A DNA stretch of 64,000 nt from Toxotes chatareus (GCA_016801885.1 JAFBJY010001324.1:62001-126000); one strand, 5' to 3'; positions 22,386-32,849 are shown, counted from the stretch's first letter. Translations and numbers: made by a program. Notes: generated by a model from the sequence alone, not told the origin.

Positions 22386-22390
22386 ACTCC
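22386..22390. other. 5-bp target-site duplication, left
   Basis: ACTCC directly precedes the 5' LTR and is repeated at 27824-27828 directly after the 3' LTR. Five bp is the size made by Ty3/gypsy integrases. Confidence 0.93.
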
Positions 22391-22944
22391 TGTCATGAGG
22401 CAGCCCTGCTGCCTCTGGGGTTTGCTTGCTGTCTTCCTGTGTGTGTGTGTGTGTGTGTGTGTTCTGTGTGGGTGTGTGGATTCCAGGACGGCTCCTCCCT
22501 CCTCCCTCATCCTCATGAAGGTGATTCTGTTCACCTGTGGGCAATCTACCTTCCCAGCAAGCGTATAAGAGGCTCGGCTTGTCTGTCAACCCTCGCCAGA
22601 TCGTTCCGTCATCTCACGTGGTGACTAGTACTCTGTGCTCCTAGTTATTAGCTATCAAATTGCCTTAACTCGTTTCGCTAGTGGATCATTATTACCTGAC
22701 TCCTTCTAACCACCATGCTCTCCTCTCCTGCAGACTCCTCCGGTTTCCCCATCCAGCGTTCCCACCTCTCCGTTTCATCCATCTCCGCCTCTCGCCGTCC
22801 CGGAATCCCTCCTGTCCTCAGCCTTCCCCTTCTTTTGTTTGATTTAGTTTGAACTGTCAGAATAAACTGTTCCTTTTTTTTGCCGCTAAATCTCTCTTTG
22901 TCTGCTTTTGGGTCCAGACCTAGACAACTAAACTAACCCTAACA
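22391..22944 (+). repeat. 5' LTR
   Basis: Starts TGTCATGAGGC, ends CCCTAACA. Contains a GT microsatellite (about 22439-22461), a TATA-like GTATAAGA at 22563-22570, the inferred RNA start at about 22595, and a polyadenylation signal AATAAA at 22861-22866. That gives U3 of about 204 bp and R plus U5 of about 350 bp. Confidence 0.93.
22563..22606 (+). promoter_or_regulatory. LTR promoter: TATA box and self-primer RNA start
   Basis: GTATAAGA at 22563 lies 31 bp upstream of GCCAGATCGTTC (22595-22606), the expected distance for a TATA-driven start. That 12-mer is the exact reverse complement of the sequence next to the LTR end at 22945-22956, so the RNA 5' end can fold back and prime reverse transcription. 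Confidence 0.75.
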
Positions 22945-22956
22945 GAACGATCTGGC
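22945..22956 (+). other. Self-primer binding site
   Basis: GAACGATCTGGC starts at the first base after the 5' LTR and pairs perfectly over 12 nt with 22595-22606. Tf1/sushi-type chromoviruses are known to use their own RNA 5' end instead of a tRNA as primer. Position, length and complement fit that mechanism. Confidence 0.8.
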
Positions 22957-22966
22957 CTAAACAAAC

Positions 22967-23905
22967 ATGGACCCCAGCGGATTTGAGAGAGACTCCCGCA
23001 GGCAATCTCCTATCAGGGAGTAATCATCGGACGCCAGCTTCAACTGATTCAGGATCTACAGGAAAGACAACTTTCCCTCGGACAGCAGGTTGCTCAAATC
23101 GGCCAGGCCGTGGAATCTTTGGCTCAGCGGATTGCACCCACCACAGCGGCTCCGACCGCCATCGGCTCCACCTCCGCTTTTCCCACCCCGGCGCCGGAGG
23201 ATGTTCATATTCCTACTCCCGAGCTGTTCGATGGGAATCCGGACAAAAGTAAGGGATTCTTATTATAATGCCAGCAATAGTTCTTTATGCAACCCAAAGC
23301 CTACAATACCGACATGAGCAGGATCGCTTTCTTTGTCGGCCTACTGAGAGACACAGCCCTGGCTTGGGCTCCTGGGGGAAGCCGGTCCGGGCAGGTATTT
23401 CTTCACTCAGTTTTTAACTGAATTCAAACAGGTTTCCTGTCATCCCAATGCCCCTTCTTAACGCCTCCAAGAGGCTTCTGAACCTCCGATAGGGATCCTG
23501 TGCCATGGCTGACTACATAATTGAATTTCGCACGCTGGCTGCGGAAGCAGGCTGGAACGGCGCTGCATGCAGGATTCGCTAACGGTTTGAATGAGGAACT
23601 CAAAGACGATCTTGCTGCACGAGATGAACCTGACTCACTTAATGAACTTATTTCTCTCACTATCCGCCTAGACTCTCGACGGAGGGAGAGGCGACACTGG
23701 CCAGCGCCTCATGGTTCTCTCAGCGGTCCAGTCATGCACAAGGTTCACGTAAGTCGGAAAATGGATTTCAATCAGCTGGCACCACCACTTCTGCTCAGTC
23801 CCTGCCTACTGATTCCGAGGAGCCCATGCAACTTGGCCGAGCTCGCCTAACACCTGAGGAGCGCCAGCGTCGTTTGAGGGCAGGTGAGTGCCTTTACTGC
23901 GGCAA
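22967..23905 (+). pseudogene. Gag with zinc knuckle, disrupted
   Basis: The start ATG is at 22967 (MDPSGFER), but the frame stops after about 19 codons. Gag homology continues in other frames: a Gln-rich coiled segment (QLIQDLQERQLSLGQQVAQI), the capsid start (PELFDGNPDKSKGFLL, followed by a stop where Gln is expected), then GFANGLNEELKDDLAARDEP in 23521-23850. An intact C-X2-C-X4-H-X4-C knuckle (CLYCGKTGHVISSC) lies at 23889-23930, out of frame with the protease that follows. Confidence 0.85.
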
Positions 23906-25138
23906 AACTGGTCATGTGATCTCTTCCTGCCCGACTCGCCCAAACTCAGGGGTCCACCAGTGCATCTAGGGAGTCTGGTGGGCGAAGAGGTCCCTTCTCA
24001 AAACCTCCCTAGACTACAACTCCAGGCATCGCTGCAGCTCCATCAACCTCTCCCTCTCCGCGCTCTGATCGACTCCGGGGCTGAGCAGAATTTCCTGGAC
24101 TCAGAGTTGGTGCGCCAGGCAGGATTCAAGGTGCGTCCCCTCACCGGACCTATTCCTGTCTGTGCTTTGAACGGCAAGTACCTGGCCAAGGTAACCCACC
24201 GAACTGAACCGGTTCATTTAGTTCTTTCTGGTAATCACCATGAGCATATCTCCTTTCTGGTGTTCTCCGCTCCCCAAACCCCTTTGGTTCTCGGATTCCC
24301 CTGGCTCAAAATCCATAATCCCCACATCGATTGGGTAGCAGGTAAAATAATTAACTGGTCTATACTTTGCCATCAAACTTGTTTACACTCTGCCTTGCCA
24401 CCCCCAGGAATGAACCCCGCTCCTGACACCACACTCCAGTCCCCTGACCTGTCTTCTGTTCCTCCTGAATATCACGACCTCGGGGAGGTTTTCAGTAAAG
24501 ATAAGGCCCTGTCACTTCCGCCTCACAGACCCTATGACTGCCCTATAGATCTGATACCTGGTTCCTCTCTCCCCTCTGGCCGGTTATATAACATGTCTAA
24601 GCCTGAGAGGGAGGCCATGGAATCCTACATCCAAGACTCCTTAAAAGCAGGCATCATCCGCCCATCCTCCTCTCCCCTAGGGGCAGGCTTTTACTTCGTA
24701 GAAAAAAAAGACAAAACTCTCCGCCCCTGCATAGATTATAAAAACCTGAATAACATCACCATCAAAAACAAATACCCACTGCCCCTCATCTCCTCCGCTT
24801 TTGAGTCTCTTCACGGCTGCACCATCTTCACCAAGCTGGACCTCAGAAACGCATACCATCTGGTAAGGATCCGAGAGGGCGACGAGTGGAAAACCGCCTT
24901 CAACACCCCTCTCGGCCACTTTGAATATCTAGTAATGCCATTTGGTCTGACTAATGCTCCCGCCGTGTTCCAGGCATTGGTGAACGATGTGCTTAGAGAC
25001 TTTCTCAACCGTTTTGTTTTTGTTTACCTGGATGACATTCTCATCTTTTCTCAGGACCCCCATCAACATCAGAAGCATGTTCGCCTGGTTCTTCAGAGAC
25101 TGCTGGAAAACAGACTTTATCAAGGCGGAGAAATGTGA
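23888..25138 (+). pseudogene. Pol N-terminal half: protease and reverse transcriptase
   Basis: A 416-codon open frame. Protease motif ALIDSGAEQNFLDSEL has its Asp codon at 24071-24073. The RT palm includes FTKLDLRNAYHLVRIREGD, MPFGLTNAPAVFQ and the catalytic VYLDDILIFS (YLDD at 25025-25036). The frame ends by a small indel near 25115, where the reading continues in another frame (KAEKCDFHSNTVSFLGFI in 24987-25367). It shares the SSLPxGRLY and KPEREAMExYI motifs with the decayed element at the window start. Confidence 0.9.
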
Positions 25139-25531
25139 CTTCCACTCCAATACCGTTTCCTTCCTTGGATTTATCATTTCAAATGGACAGGTACAAGCCG
25201 ACCCCAGTAAAATAAAAGCGGTGGAGGACTGGCCCACACCATCAAACCGGAAACAGTTACAAAGATTTTGGGGTTTGCTAACTTCTACAGACGTTTCATT
25301 CATAATTACAGCACCATTGCAGCCCCACTGCAACCTCAACCTCTCTCTTTTTCCAGTGGACGTCTGAGGCGGAGCAGGCGTTCACCGAGCTCAAGAGGCG
25401 GTTCACCTCCGCTCCAGTTCTCACCCAACCTGACCCGGCCCGACAGTTCATGGTGGAGGTGGGCGCCCCTGATGTGGGGGTAGGGGCCGTTCTCTCTCTC
25501 AACGCTCTCCCACTGACCAAAAACTCCACCC
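25139..25531 (+). pseudogene. RT-RNase H connection, multiply frameshifted
   Basis: The thumb/connection and RNase H start are readable only by moving between frames: FLGFIISNGQVQADPSKIKA in one, GFANFYRRFIHNYSTIAAPL in the next (25268 onward), then EAEQAFTELKRRFTSAPVLT in a third. At least three indels occur within about 400 bp. Confidence 0.8.
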
Positions 25532-27283
25532 ATGTGCCTATTTCTCCCGCCGCCTCACCCCAGCAGGCGCAACTATGATGTTGGCAACCGAGAACTCCTG
25601 GCAGTGAAGTTGGCATTAGAGGAGTGGAGACATTGGTTAGAGGGTGCGGAGCAGCCGTTTGTGGTGTGGACTGACCATAAAAACCTAGCATATCTTCAAT
25701 CTGCTAAAAGATTGAATTCTCGCCAGGCTCGCTGGGCGCTTTTCTTTGGTCGGTTCAAGTTCACTATCACTTATCGGCCGGGCTCCAGAAATGTCAAACC
25801 TGATGCTCTCTCCCGTCAGTTTGATACCGAATCCAATCCGTCCACCCCCAACACTATCTTGCCAACTTCCTGCATGATAGGAACCCTAACCTGGCCTTTC
25901 ATGACTGAGTTGCGTGCTGCTCTGCTGGTGGAACCTGACCCTGGCACCGGTCCCCCTGACAAGCACTTTGTTCCCCAGGCTGTCCGTTCCTCTGTTCTCC
26001 AGTGGGCCCACAATTCAAAACTCTTTTGTCACCCTGGAATCAAAAGAACTCTCTCCCTCCTCCAAAGCCATTTTTGGTGGCCCTCACTGGTCACGGACAC
26101 TCGCAATTACATAGCTGCCTGCTCCACCTGCTCCAGAAATAAGTCTTCACATCAGTCCCCTGCTGGTGAGTTACTTCCCCTGTCTGTACCACAACGCCCC
26201 TGGTCACACATAGCCATAGACTTTGTTACTGGACTACCCCCCTCCAATGGTCACACCACCATTCTCACTGTCGTAGACCGGTTTTCAAAATCTGCCCACT
26301 TCATTCCCCTGCCTAAACTCCCCTCTGCTCGAGAAACCGCTGACACCCTAGTTTCCCAGGTATTTAGGCTTGATGGCATTCCTACGGACATCGTTTCAGA
26401 CAGAGGACCCCAATTCACCTCCCAGGTTTGGACAGCTTTTTGCAGCTCCCTCGGTGCCACTGTCCGCCTCACCTTTGGTTTTCATCCTCAGTCCAATGGT
26501 CAAACGGAACGCACCAACTAGGACCTCGAAACCACACTCCGCTGTCTCTCCTCCCACAATCCCTCCACCTGGTCGTCTCATCTCCCTTGGGTTGAATACG
26601 CCCACAACACCCTAGTCTCCTCAGCCACTGGTTTGTCACCCTTCGAGTGCTCTCTGGGCTATCAGCCTCCCCTCTTCCCTGAAGATGAGAAAGACCTGGA
26701 GGTTCCTTCTGTCCAGGCTCACATTGACCGCTGCAGGCGAGAGTCTGGAGAGGAGGCCCGTAGATCACTCCTCAAGACCACTGCCACCTACAAATGGCAA
26801 GCCGACCGTCGCAGGACCCCGGCCCCAGAATACACGCCAGGTCAGATGGTTTGGCTTTCTGCTAAAGACATTCCCCTGAAAACTGATTCTAAAAAGCTGT
26901 CTCCCAAATTCATAGGCCCTTTTGTAGTGGAGAAAATTATTAACCCGGTGTCTGTCCGTCTTAAGCTTCCCCGCTCTCTACGTATCCACCCCACCTTTCA
27001 CATTTCCCTGCTCAAACCTGTCTCCTCCAGCCCTCTCAGCCCTCCAACCGTTCCCCCTCCAACCGCCCGGATGGTGGATGACTGGCCGGCTTTCTCTGTA
27101 CGCTGGTTGTTGGATGTCCGCCGCCGGGGTCGCGGCCTGCAATATCTAGTGGACTGGGAGGGTTATGGCCCAGAGGAGCGCTCCTGGATCTCCAAGTCCC
27201 TCATTTTGGACCCCCAGCTCATCAGGGATTTCCATGCTGCTCACCCTGATAAGCCCGGTGGACCGCCTGGAGGTGGTCGTTGA
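25532..27283 (+). pseudogene. RNase H, integrase and chromodomain, one internal stop
   Basis: One frame reads RNase H (NYDVGNRELLAVKLALEEWR), the integrase zinc finger (HNSKLFCHPGIKRT ... CSTCSRNK), and the catalytic core with Asp in AIDFVTGLP, Asp in IVSDRGPQF and Glu in NGQTERTN. Directly after this Glu a TAG at 26519-26521 replaces what is most simply a CAG Gln codon. The same frame resumes to 27283 with the integrase C-terminal domain (SPKFIGPFVVEKIINPVSVR) and the chromodomain (LQYLVDWEGYGPEERSW), near the end. Apart from the stop this is the best-kept part of the element. Confidence 0.9.
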
Positions 27284-27293
27284 GGGGGGGGGG
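27282..27293 (+). other. Polypurine tract
   Basis: GA followed by a run of ten G three bases before the 3' LTR, the usual primer site for plus-strand DNA synthesis. Confidence 0.85.
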
Positions 27294-27296
27294 TAC

Positions 27297-27823
27297 TGTC
27301 ATGAGGCAGCCCTGCTGCCTCTGGGGTTTGCTTGCTGTCTTCCTGTGTGTGTGTGTGTGTGTGTCTGTGTGTTCTGTGTGGGTGTGTGGATTCCAGGACG
27401 GCTCCTCCTTCCTCCCTCATCCTCATGAAGGTGATTCCGTTCACCTGTGGGCAATCTACCTTCCCAGCAAGCGTATAAGAGGCTCGGCTTGTCTGTCAAC
27501 CCTCGCCAGATCGTTCCGTCATCTCACGTGGTGACTAGTACTCTGTGCTCCTAGTTATTAGCTATCAAATTGCCTTAACTCGTTTCGCTAGTGGATCATT
27601 ATTACCTGACTCCTTCTAACCACCGTGCTCTCCTCTCCTGCAGACTCCTCCAGTTTCCCCATCCAGCGTTCCCACCTCTCCGTTTCATCCATCCTCAGCC
27701 TTCCCCTTCTTTTGTTTGATTTAGTTTGAACTGTCAGAATAAACTGTTCCTTTTTTTTTTGCCGCTAAATCTCTCTTTGTCTGCTTTTGGGTCCAGACCT
27801 AGACAACTAAACTAACCCTAACA
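27297..27823 (+). repeat. 3' LTR
   Basis: Same ends as the 5' LTR (TGTCATGAGGC ... CCCTAACA). It lacks 33 bp near 27690 that the 5' LTR keeps (around 22772-22804) and has a slightly longer GT tract and T run. Confidence 0.93.
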
Positions 27824-27828
27824 ACTCC
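27824..27828. other. 5-bp target-site duplication, right
   Basis: ACTCC, identical to 22386-22390. Confidence 0.93.
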
Positions 27829-28188
27829 ATTATTTAGAGCAAGTAGCTCATGCAGCATTAGTTAGCTAACTGTCCTTAGCTGCCATTGTGGAGCTGTTAG
27901 CTTTCACTCAAACGTTAATGTCGGCCATACTGTCTGTGGCGTGTGATGTGTCTGTATGACGGTAATGACAAACTGTTTGATAAGCTTCACAAATTAATGA
28001 CGAACGCGGTAGCAGCTGAAAAGTCAGTTTTGGCTAGCATGCTAACAGTTGAGCTTATAAACTGTAGCCTTGCTGTTTTGAACAGCGGTGAGAAACATGT
28101 ATTTTAACAGTGTGTAGTTGCGATAAACTTTAACTTGAATATGTTATTCTCAGACATATGACTTTTTCTTCCTTTGTGTCAAGCCAAC

Positions 28189-29090
28189 ATGTTGATCAAA
28201 GTACAACATGGAGGGAAGAAGAAGTACATTAAACTCGAAGAGGCTTGCTTCTCAGATTTTCTCAGTGCAGGTCAGTCAGATGTTTAGTATTAAATTAATA
28301 AAGATGTAAACATTTTGTAACGTGGAGTTGTTATGGTATAGTCCAGCAGAAGTTTCTTGTGATCTTCAGATCTAAGTGTCCTGCAGCAAGGGTGTGAAGG
28401 CTCCTCCTCTCCAAATCTGACAGATACACTGTCAGTCTCAAGCACTTTAAGCAGAGACACAAGTGATTCTGGATGCCAGCCTTTGATGGACAGTGTCCTT
28501 GCAGCTTGTATACAACTAGATTTTAATCATTATTTATTAGACATAATTCCTAAAAATGCAAGTAATATGTATGTAATAGGTAGTAGATGAATGTATTTGC
28601 TTACAAGATAAGAAATAAGTGTAGTTGTAAATATGTTTATAATGTTTTCTTTTTTAGAATGTGGAGCAAATTCTTACTTCAAAACCAGCAGAGATGACTG
28701 TGATTAAAGAGTATGAAGAGACTGGAAGTTTGAAATATTCCACCACACGGTTACTGGTTAATATTACTATTGCTCACATGCATGGAAAAGAAGGGTAAGA
28801 GGCTTCAACTTAATCCTGTATCCTTTTATAAAAAAATATGTAAATAAAAAATCCCTCTTGCAGGAGAGCTGTTAGTAAAGCAACAAAAGAGTTCCATGCC
28901 CTCAGGATTGTTTCACTTTTCCCATCTTTGAAAGACCCATACTCCAAAAATGATATGTAGGTTTAACTCCCTCTTTTGCATATAAGCAACATACAGTATT
29001 TGTTCTTTTTTTCTTTCAGGAACACTTCTATGATATTCAAAGCAACAAAGGCTTTCTTGAGTGTAGCGTGAAGTTATGTGCCGTAATGTT
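28189..29090 (+). pseudogene. Fragment of a multi-copy fish gene (SAMD3-like-associated?)
   Basis: Four exon-like pieces with GT/AG borders: 28189-28270 (MLIKVQHGGKKKYIKLEEAC, then FSDFLSA), 28658-28794 (NVEQILTSKPAEMTVIKEYE), 28864-28956 (KATKEFHALRIVSLFPSLKD, then PYSK) and 29020-29086 (EHFYDIQSNKGFLE). The modules resemble N-terminal and central parts of uncharacterised or sterile-alpha-motif-3-like fish proteins, from memory. The third exon appears one base short before its donor, so joining to the fourth breaks the frame, and exon 1 to exon 2 phase is also off. No SAM domain or C-terminus is seen. Confidence 0.5.
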
Positions 29091-29439
29091 TGTATGTAAT
29101 GTTTACAGTAAAGTCACAGATACTATTACACTCTGAATGAAATGGAAAAAGGGCAAGGTCAGACATGCCCTTGGTCTGAAACAGACCTACAGTTTACAAT
29201 ATAATAAGTGATGCACAGGTGGTAAAAGTCCGTTTTTTCTGCAGGAGAAACTCACTCTTCTGAATTCTGTTTTTGAGGACTAAAGCTTTCTGGATTCAAG
29301 TTCTCTCATCTCCTGTATTTGATTGACTTTGTGAATTTTTTCTCAGCAGAAGACTTGAACACTTAGAAGTTTTTGGAAGAAAAGGACTGAATGAAGAGTA
29401 AAAGAGTAAGGTGTAGTGCATCAATCCCCCTCTTCAGGT

Positions 29440-29740
29440 CATCTCTAGTGGCGCTGTATCATGCCCTATCACCTGACCTGAAGGCGGAGTCAGGGACTCT
29501 GAGGAGTGACCGGATGTGGCTGTTCATCCAGGCTTTCTGATTGGAGAAGTCCTGGATGAGTCTTTTTGTTGTCACATTTTCCACAGAGAACCTGATGTAG
29601 CTCAGTACAGCTTCTGTGTGTTCAGCCAGGTCCTCGTGTTTGAAGAGCTCCCACTCTGTCTGTGAGAAGCAGTCTGAGAGCTGAGTGAGTTCATCCTCAG
29701 GCCCATGTTCTATCCCATGTTCTAACATGAAGTCTCTCTA
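29440..29740 (-). mobile_element. LINE fragment (endonuclease-RT linker)
   Basis: The minus-strand frame 29459-29728 (ELTQLSDCFSQTEWELFKHE, then NQKAWMNSHIRSLLRVPDSA and FRSGDRA) matches the linker between endonuclease and RT in fish L2/CR1-group LINEs, the same region as 44560-44780 and 51084-51300. No RT core. Confidence 0.7.
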
Positions 29741-31480
29741 CTCTTCCATCTGTTGACTCTTTCCTACCAGCAGCCAGTAGGAACATGGTTAATATACTGA
29801 GCATCCCCCACATCCATGTGATGCTGAATCAGGCTGGTGTGTGATGGTGTATCTGAGAAGAGAGACAAGAGAGAATTAAACAGCTTCACTGGATCTTTCC
29901 TCTGAGTGTGTGATAGATAATCTGACCGACCGTCTACGAGGTTCAGATGCTTAGAATAGTTGAATCTCCCTGTTTAGGTGAAGATAAGACTCCAACGAGC
30001 TGAACAGGTTCAACTGTCTGTGGAAACTTCAGAGAAAAAGTGAGCACAGTGATGGATGAAAAAACAGAAGTGAATATTTCCACTAGACTCTGCTGAAGCT
30101 CTTTACCTCTGTTATGAAGCCATTAGAACTAATCCTGGTGCTTCTTCTGCTGCTAAAGCTGCTGAAATACTGAAATATCACTACAATCATTAGACCAACT
30201 GTTACCACTTACACATGTTTATGTTTCTGTTATCAAACAACTGAACATGATTGAATTTTGCAGCTTAATATTTGGACATGGACAGCAATGGGAATTACGG
30301 GTTTTTAAGAGAGCAGTTCTTATGGCTTGGCTCACTAAAAAGAGCTGACTGCCAAAATCTTACTAATAACGTAAAATTATGAAACATGCATTATATCAAA
30401 TGTTTATTATTTGTATGGTTTATTATACTCAACATGGAACAGAGTGCAATAAAAAATAAATTTTAAGTACAAAAACAAATCCCCATCTCCTGGTAGCTTG
30501 GGCTTCCAGGCAGGAGTCGGCTCGATCGCTCACTTCAAAGATTCTGCTCTAAGAGCCGTTTCTTTCACCACCGACACATCACTGCTTCCTAACACTCACC
30601 TTCTTAAAACACTGTCTCATGTCTCTTTTCTGCTAATGTCAAAGCAGATGAGGACTGTATCAGTGTCAGTATAGGACAGAGGACACAAGTTGTCATAGTT
30701 CCTTCAGTTAACCCTTGTGTGGTGTTCATATTTTTGTTACTCAGCCAGTGTTCGTGGGTCTGGTGGACCTGCTGCATTTTTGGGTTTTTAATTCAACACA
30801 AACAATTTCATGTTAAAATACTCAACAGATGTTTACTTGATCTCAATTACAAGCAATATAAGGATTTTCACATCAGTGAACACACAGACTGTTAATGGAT
30901 CTCATTTTCTTCTTTTACCTGAAAAGTCATTTTGGGAGGTGTAGGAGTGTAATGAGGGCACACAATGCTCCAATGCCCCCACTTGGTGACAGGTTCTCTC
31001 AAACTGACTTTATAGCCTCTTCAACCACAATGTTTGGATTCACAGATTAATTCAACTGCTTCTCATTCTTTAGTGTTGACTGAACAGGAGTCTTCTGCCC
31101 TCCAGTGGTCACTGTCAGTAACTACAACTCTGCACACAGCACTGACAATGATACTGATGTTCACTCTGACATTATTCCACATTTACTGATTTATTTTAGC
31201 TCAAATGTTCATCAGTCTGATAATGACTCTCTGTATGTGAACACACATATTATTACACTGCTATAAATACTGATGTCTGACTGATGGACAAATAATCAGA
31301 GAGTTTACTGCCCTCCAGTGGTCACACTGACAAGTGTCCAACAGGACTCACACTGATTATTAGGATCAATATGTACCAATCAGTATTGATGACATCAGCA
31401 GGAAGATGAGGACTGGTCATAGTTTGAATAATGTTCCATGTATTATTCCATCCATGTTTTCAGTACAAGCAGGTGCACTG
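29741..31480. other. No gene; probable DNA-transposon debris
   Basis: About 30290-30595 looks like a non-autonomous element (GTGATGTGTCGGTGGTGAAA on the minus strand from 30595; flanks not resolved). At 30711, TTAACCCTTGTGTGGTG resembles a piggyBac-type end inserted at TTAA, but I find no matching right end. Two copies of CTGCCCTCCAGTGGTCAC lie near 31100 and 31310. Confidence 0.35.
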
Positions 31481-31640
31481 TAAAAATGTGACAACTAAAA
31501 GGATCACTGTAAAATGATAAATTGGAGATGCACTGTAAAAATTCTAACATTGATTATCAGGAAATACGCTGTAAAAGAATTTAATGGAGGCTGTGCACTA
31601 TGTAAAATGGCAACAAAGGTGACACAGGATATATCCAATA
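31481..31640. repeat. Degenerate tandem repeat on a CACTGTAAAA motif
   Basis: CACTGTAAAA or close variants recur about every 35-45 bp at roughly 31485, 31505, 31532, 31570 and 31600. Confidence 0.5.
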
Positions 31641-31723
31641 AACAATGATGGTCATAGATGAGCTCTGGACTAACTTCCAGCGACCAGAGGATGCCCTGTA
31701 AAATATTACATCAATTCAATTCA

Positions 31724-32090
31724 TTTTTTCATTTCATTTTCTACCGCTTAATCCTCTATCAGGGTCACGGGGGAACTGGAGCCTATCCCAGCTGCTTATG
31801 GGCGAGAGGCGGGGTACACCCTGGACTGGTCGCCAGTCAATCGCAGGGCCGACATGCAAAGACAGACAACCACACACGCACACACTCACACCTATGGGCA
31901 ATTTAGAGTAGCCAATTAACCTATCCCATGCATGTTTTTGGTACTGTGGGAGGAAGCCGGAGTACCCGGAGAGAACCCACGCAGGCACAGGGAGAACATG
32001 CAAACTCCACACAGAAGGGTCCAGACCGGGGAACCTGGAACCCTCTTGCTGTGAGGCGACAGTGCTAACCACTGCACCACCGTGCCGCCC
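31724..32090 (-). mobile_element. tRNA-derived SINE with 14-bp target duplications
   Basis: Read from 32090 on the minus strand it begins GGGCGGCACGGTGGTGCAGT then GGTTAGCA (box A-like) with a degenerate box B (GGTTCCAGGTTCCCC in place of GGTTCGAATCC), and ends in an A-rich tail at 31724. Perfect 14-bp direct repeats ATCAATTCAATTCA flank it at 31710-31723 and 32091-32104, the mark of LINE-assisted insertion. The frames over it are shadows. Confidence 0.8.
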
Positions 32091-32310
32091 ATCAATTCAA
32101 TTCAATTTTATTTATATAACTCCTTCCACAATCAAAATTGTCTCAAAGCTCTTTACAGAGACCCAGAGCCTGACCCCAGAGCAAGCACTCAAGGCGACAG
32201 TGGCAAGAAAAAACTCCCTTTTAACAGGAAGAAACCTTGAGCAGAACCTGGCTCATATGGGGGACCCTCCTGCTGATGGCCGGGCTGGGTGAAAGGAGGA
32301 AGATAGGACA
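32091..32310. repeat. Dispersed fish repeat (family not assigned)
   Basis: Contains the stereotyped strings TTCAATTTTATTTATATAAC, AAGCTCTTTACAGAGACCC and AACTCCCTTTTAACAGGAAG found widely in fish genomes. The SINE at 31724-32090 inserted into its left end. Confidence 0.6.
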
Positions 32311-32795
32311 GCTAGGAATGGAGGAGAGGAGGAGAAGGACATGCAGCATATAACACATGATACAAACAGGGTTGGCAGTGAACAGCGTTAGAGGGCCAGC
32401 ATTCAGATTACAGAACAGTTAGTGGATACTGTGTGCTCAGCTGATTACAGTTATGATAGGAAACAGAGCACAGAAGCAAAAAGCTTCATGATTGGTAATT
32501 ATTTACATTACAGTCTGCAAAGAATATTAATCCAACATGTATCTGTAGCAGAATGGAACCCTTATCTTCATATTTACTGCTTGTTAATTGTTTAGTTTGC
32601 TCAGCTGTTCATTTTTTTTTATAACTAAGTAGTGTGGCCCAATATGTATAGTACAGGCATTGTAATGTTGTAGTTTCACTACAAGAGGGAGTTGGTGGTT
32701 TGGAGTCGCTCCTGGTCAGCGCACGTCGACATGTGATTGTGTTGCTCCAATGACGCATAGACAGGAGCGCGTCATGACACGACGGTTGCTGAAAG
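32311..32795. other. Upstream flank of the right NLR
   Basis: No gene recognised. Sequence upstream of the leader exon bears no obvious similarity to the upstream flank of the left copy, so the inverted NLR homology ends close to the leader exon. Confidence 0.5.
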
Positions 32796-32849
32796 TTTAC
32801 TTTCACTTTCACCGAAGTTTGAAGCGCAGATGATTTTCTCCGTCTGAAG
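32796..32849 (+). promoter_or_regulatory. Leader exon of right NLR with ISRE-like motif and uORF
   Basis: TTTACTTTCACTTTCACC at 32796-32813 contains, on the other strand, GAAAGTGAAA, an exact GAAANNGAAA interferon-response/IRF core. About 40 bp downstream the exon ends CTCCGTCTGAAG before a GTAAATG donor at 32850. A five-codon upstream frame (ATG ATT TTC TCC GTC TGA, 32830-32847) is conserved with the left copy. Presence at both divergent genes suggests this is their core promoter and first exon; the exact start of transcription is inferred. Confidence 0.55.

Larger units (their letters stand above)
22391..27823 (+). mobile_element. Complete but coding-defective Ty3/gypsy chromovirus
   Basis: A 5433-bp element in order: 554-bp 5' LTR, self-primer binding site, gag, zinc knuckle, protease, RT, RNase H, integrase, chromodomain, polypurine tract, 527-bp 3' LTR, flanked by ACTCC target duplications. 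The LTRs differ by about four substitutions that I can count outside the GT and T runs, plus one 33-bp deletion in the 3' LTR, so insertion looks fairly recent. The coding region nevertheless has many frameshifts and stops in gag and pol. It would need proteins supplied in trans. Confidence 0.95.

Noticed and set aside
22325..22624. Small frames in the LTR GT tract (also 27165-27534)
   Set aside because: Simple-repeat artefacts inside LTRs.
30711..31000. piggyBac element starting at TTAACCCTTGTGTGG
   Set aside because: One plausible end only; no matching right end or second TTAA context found, so kept as debris.
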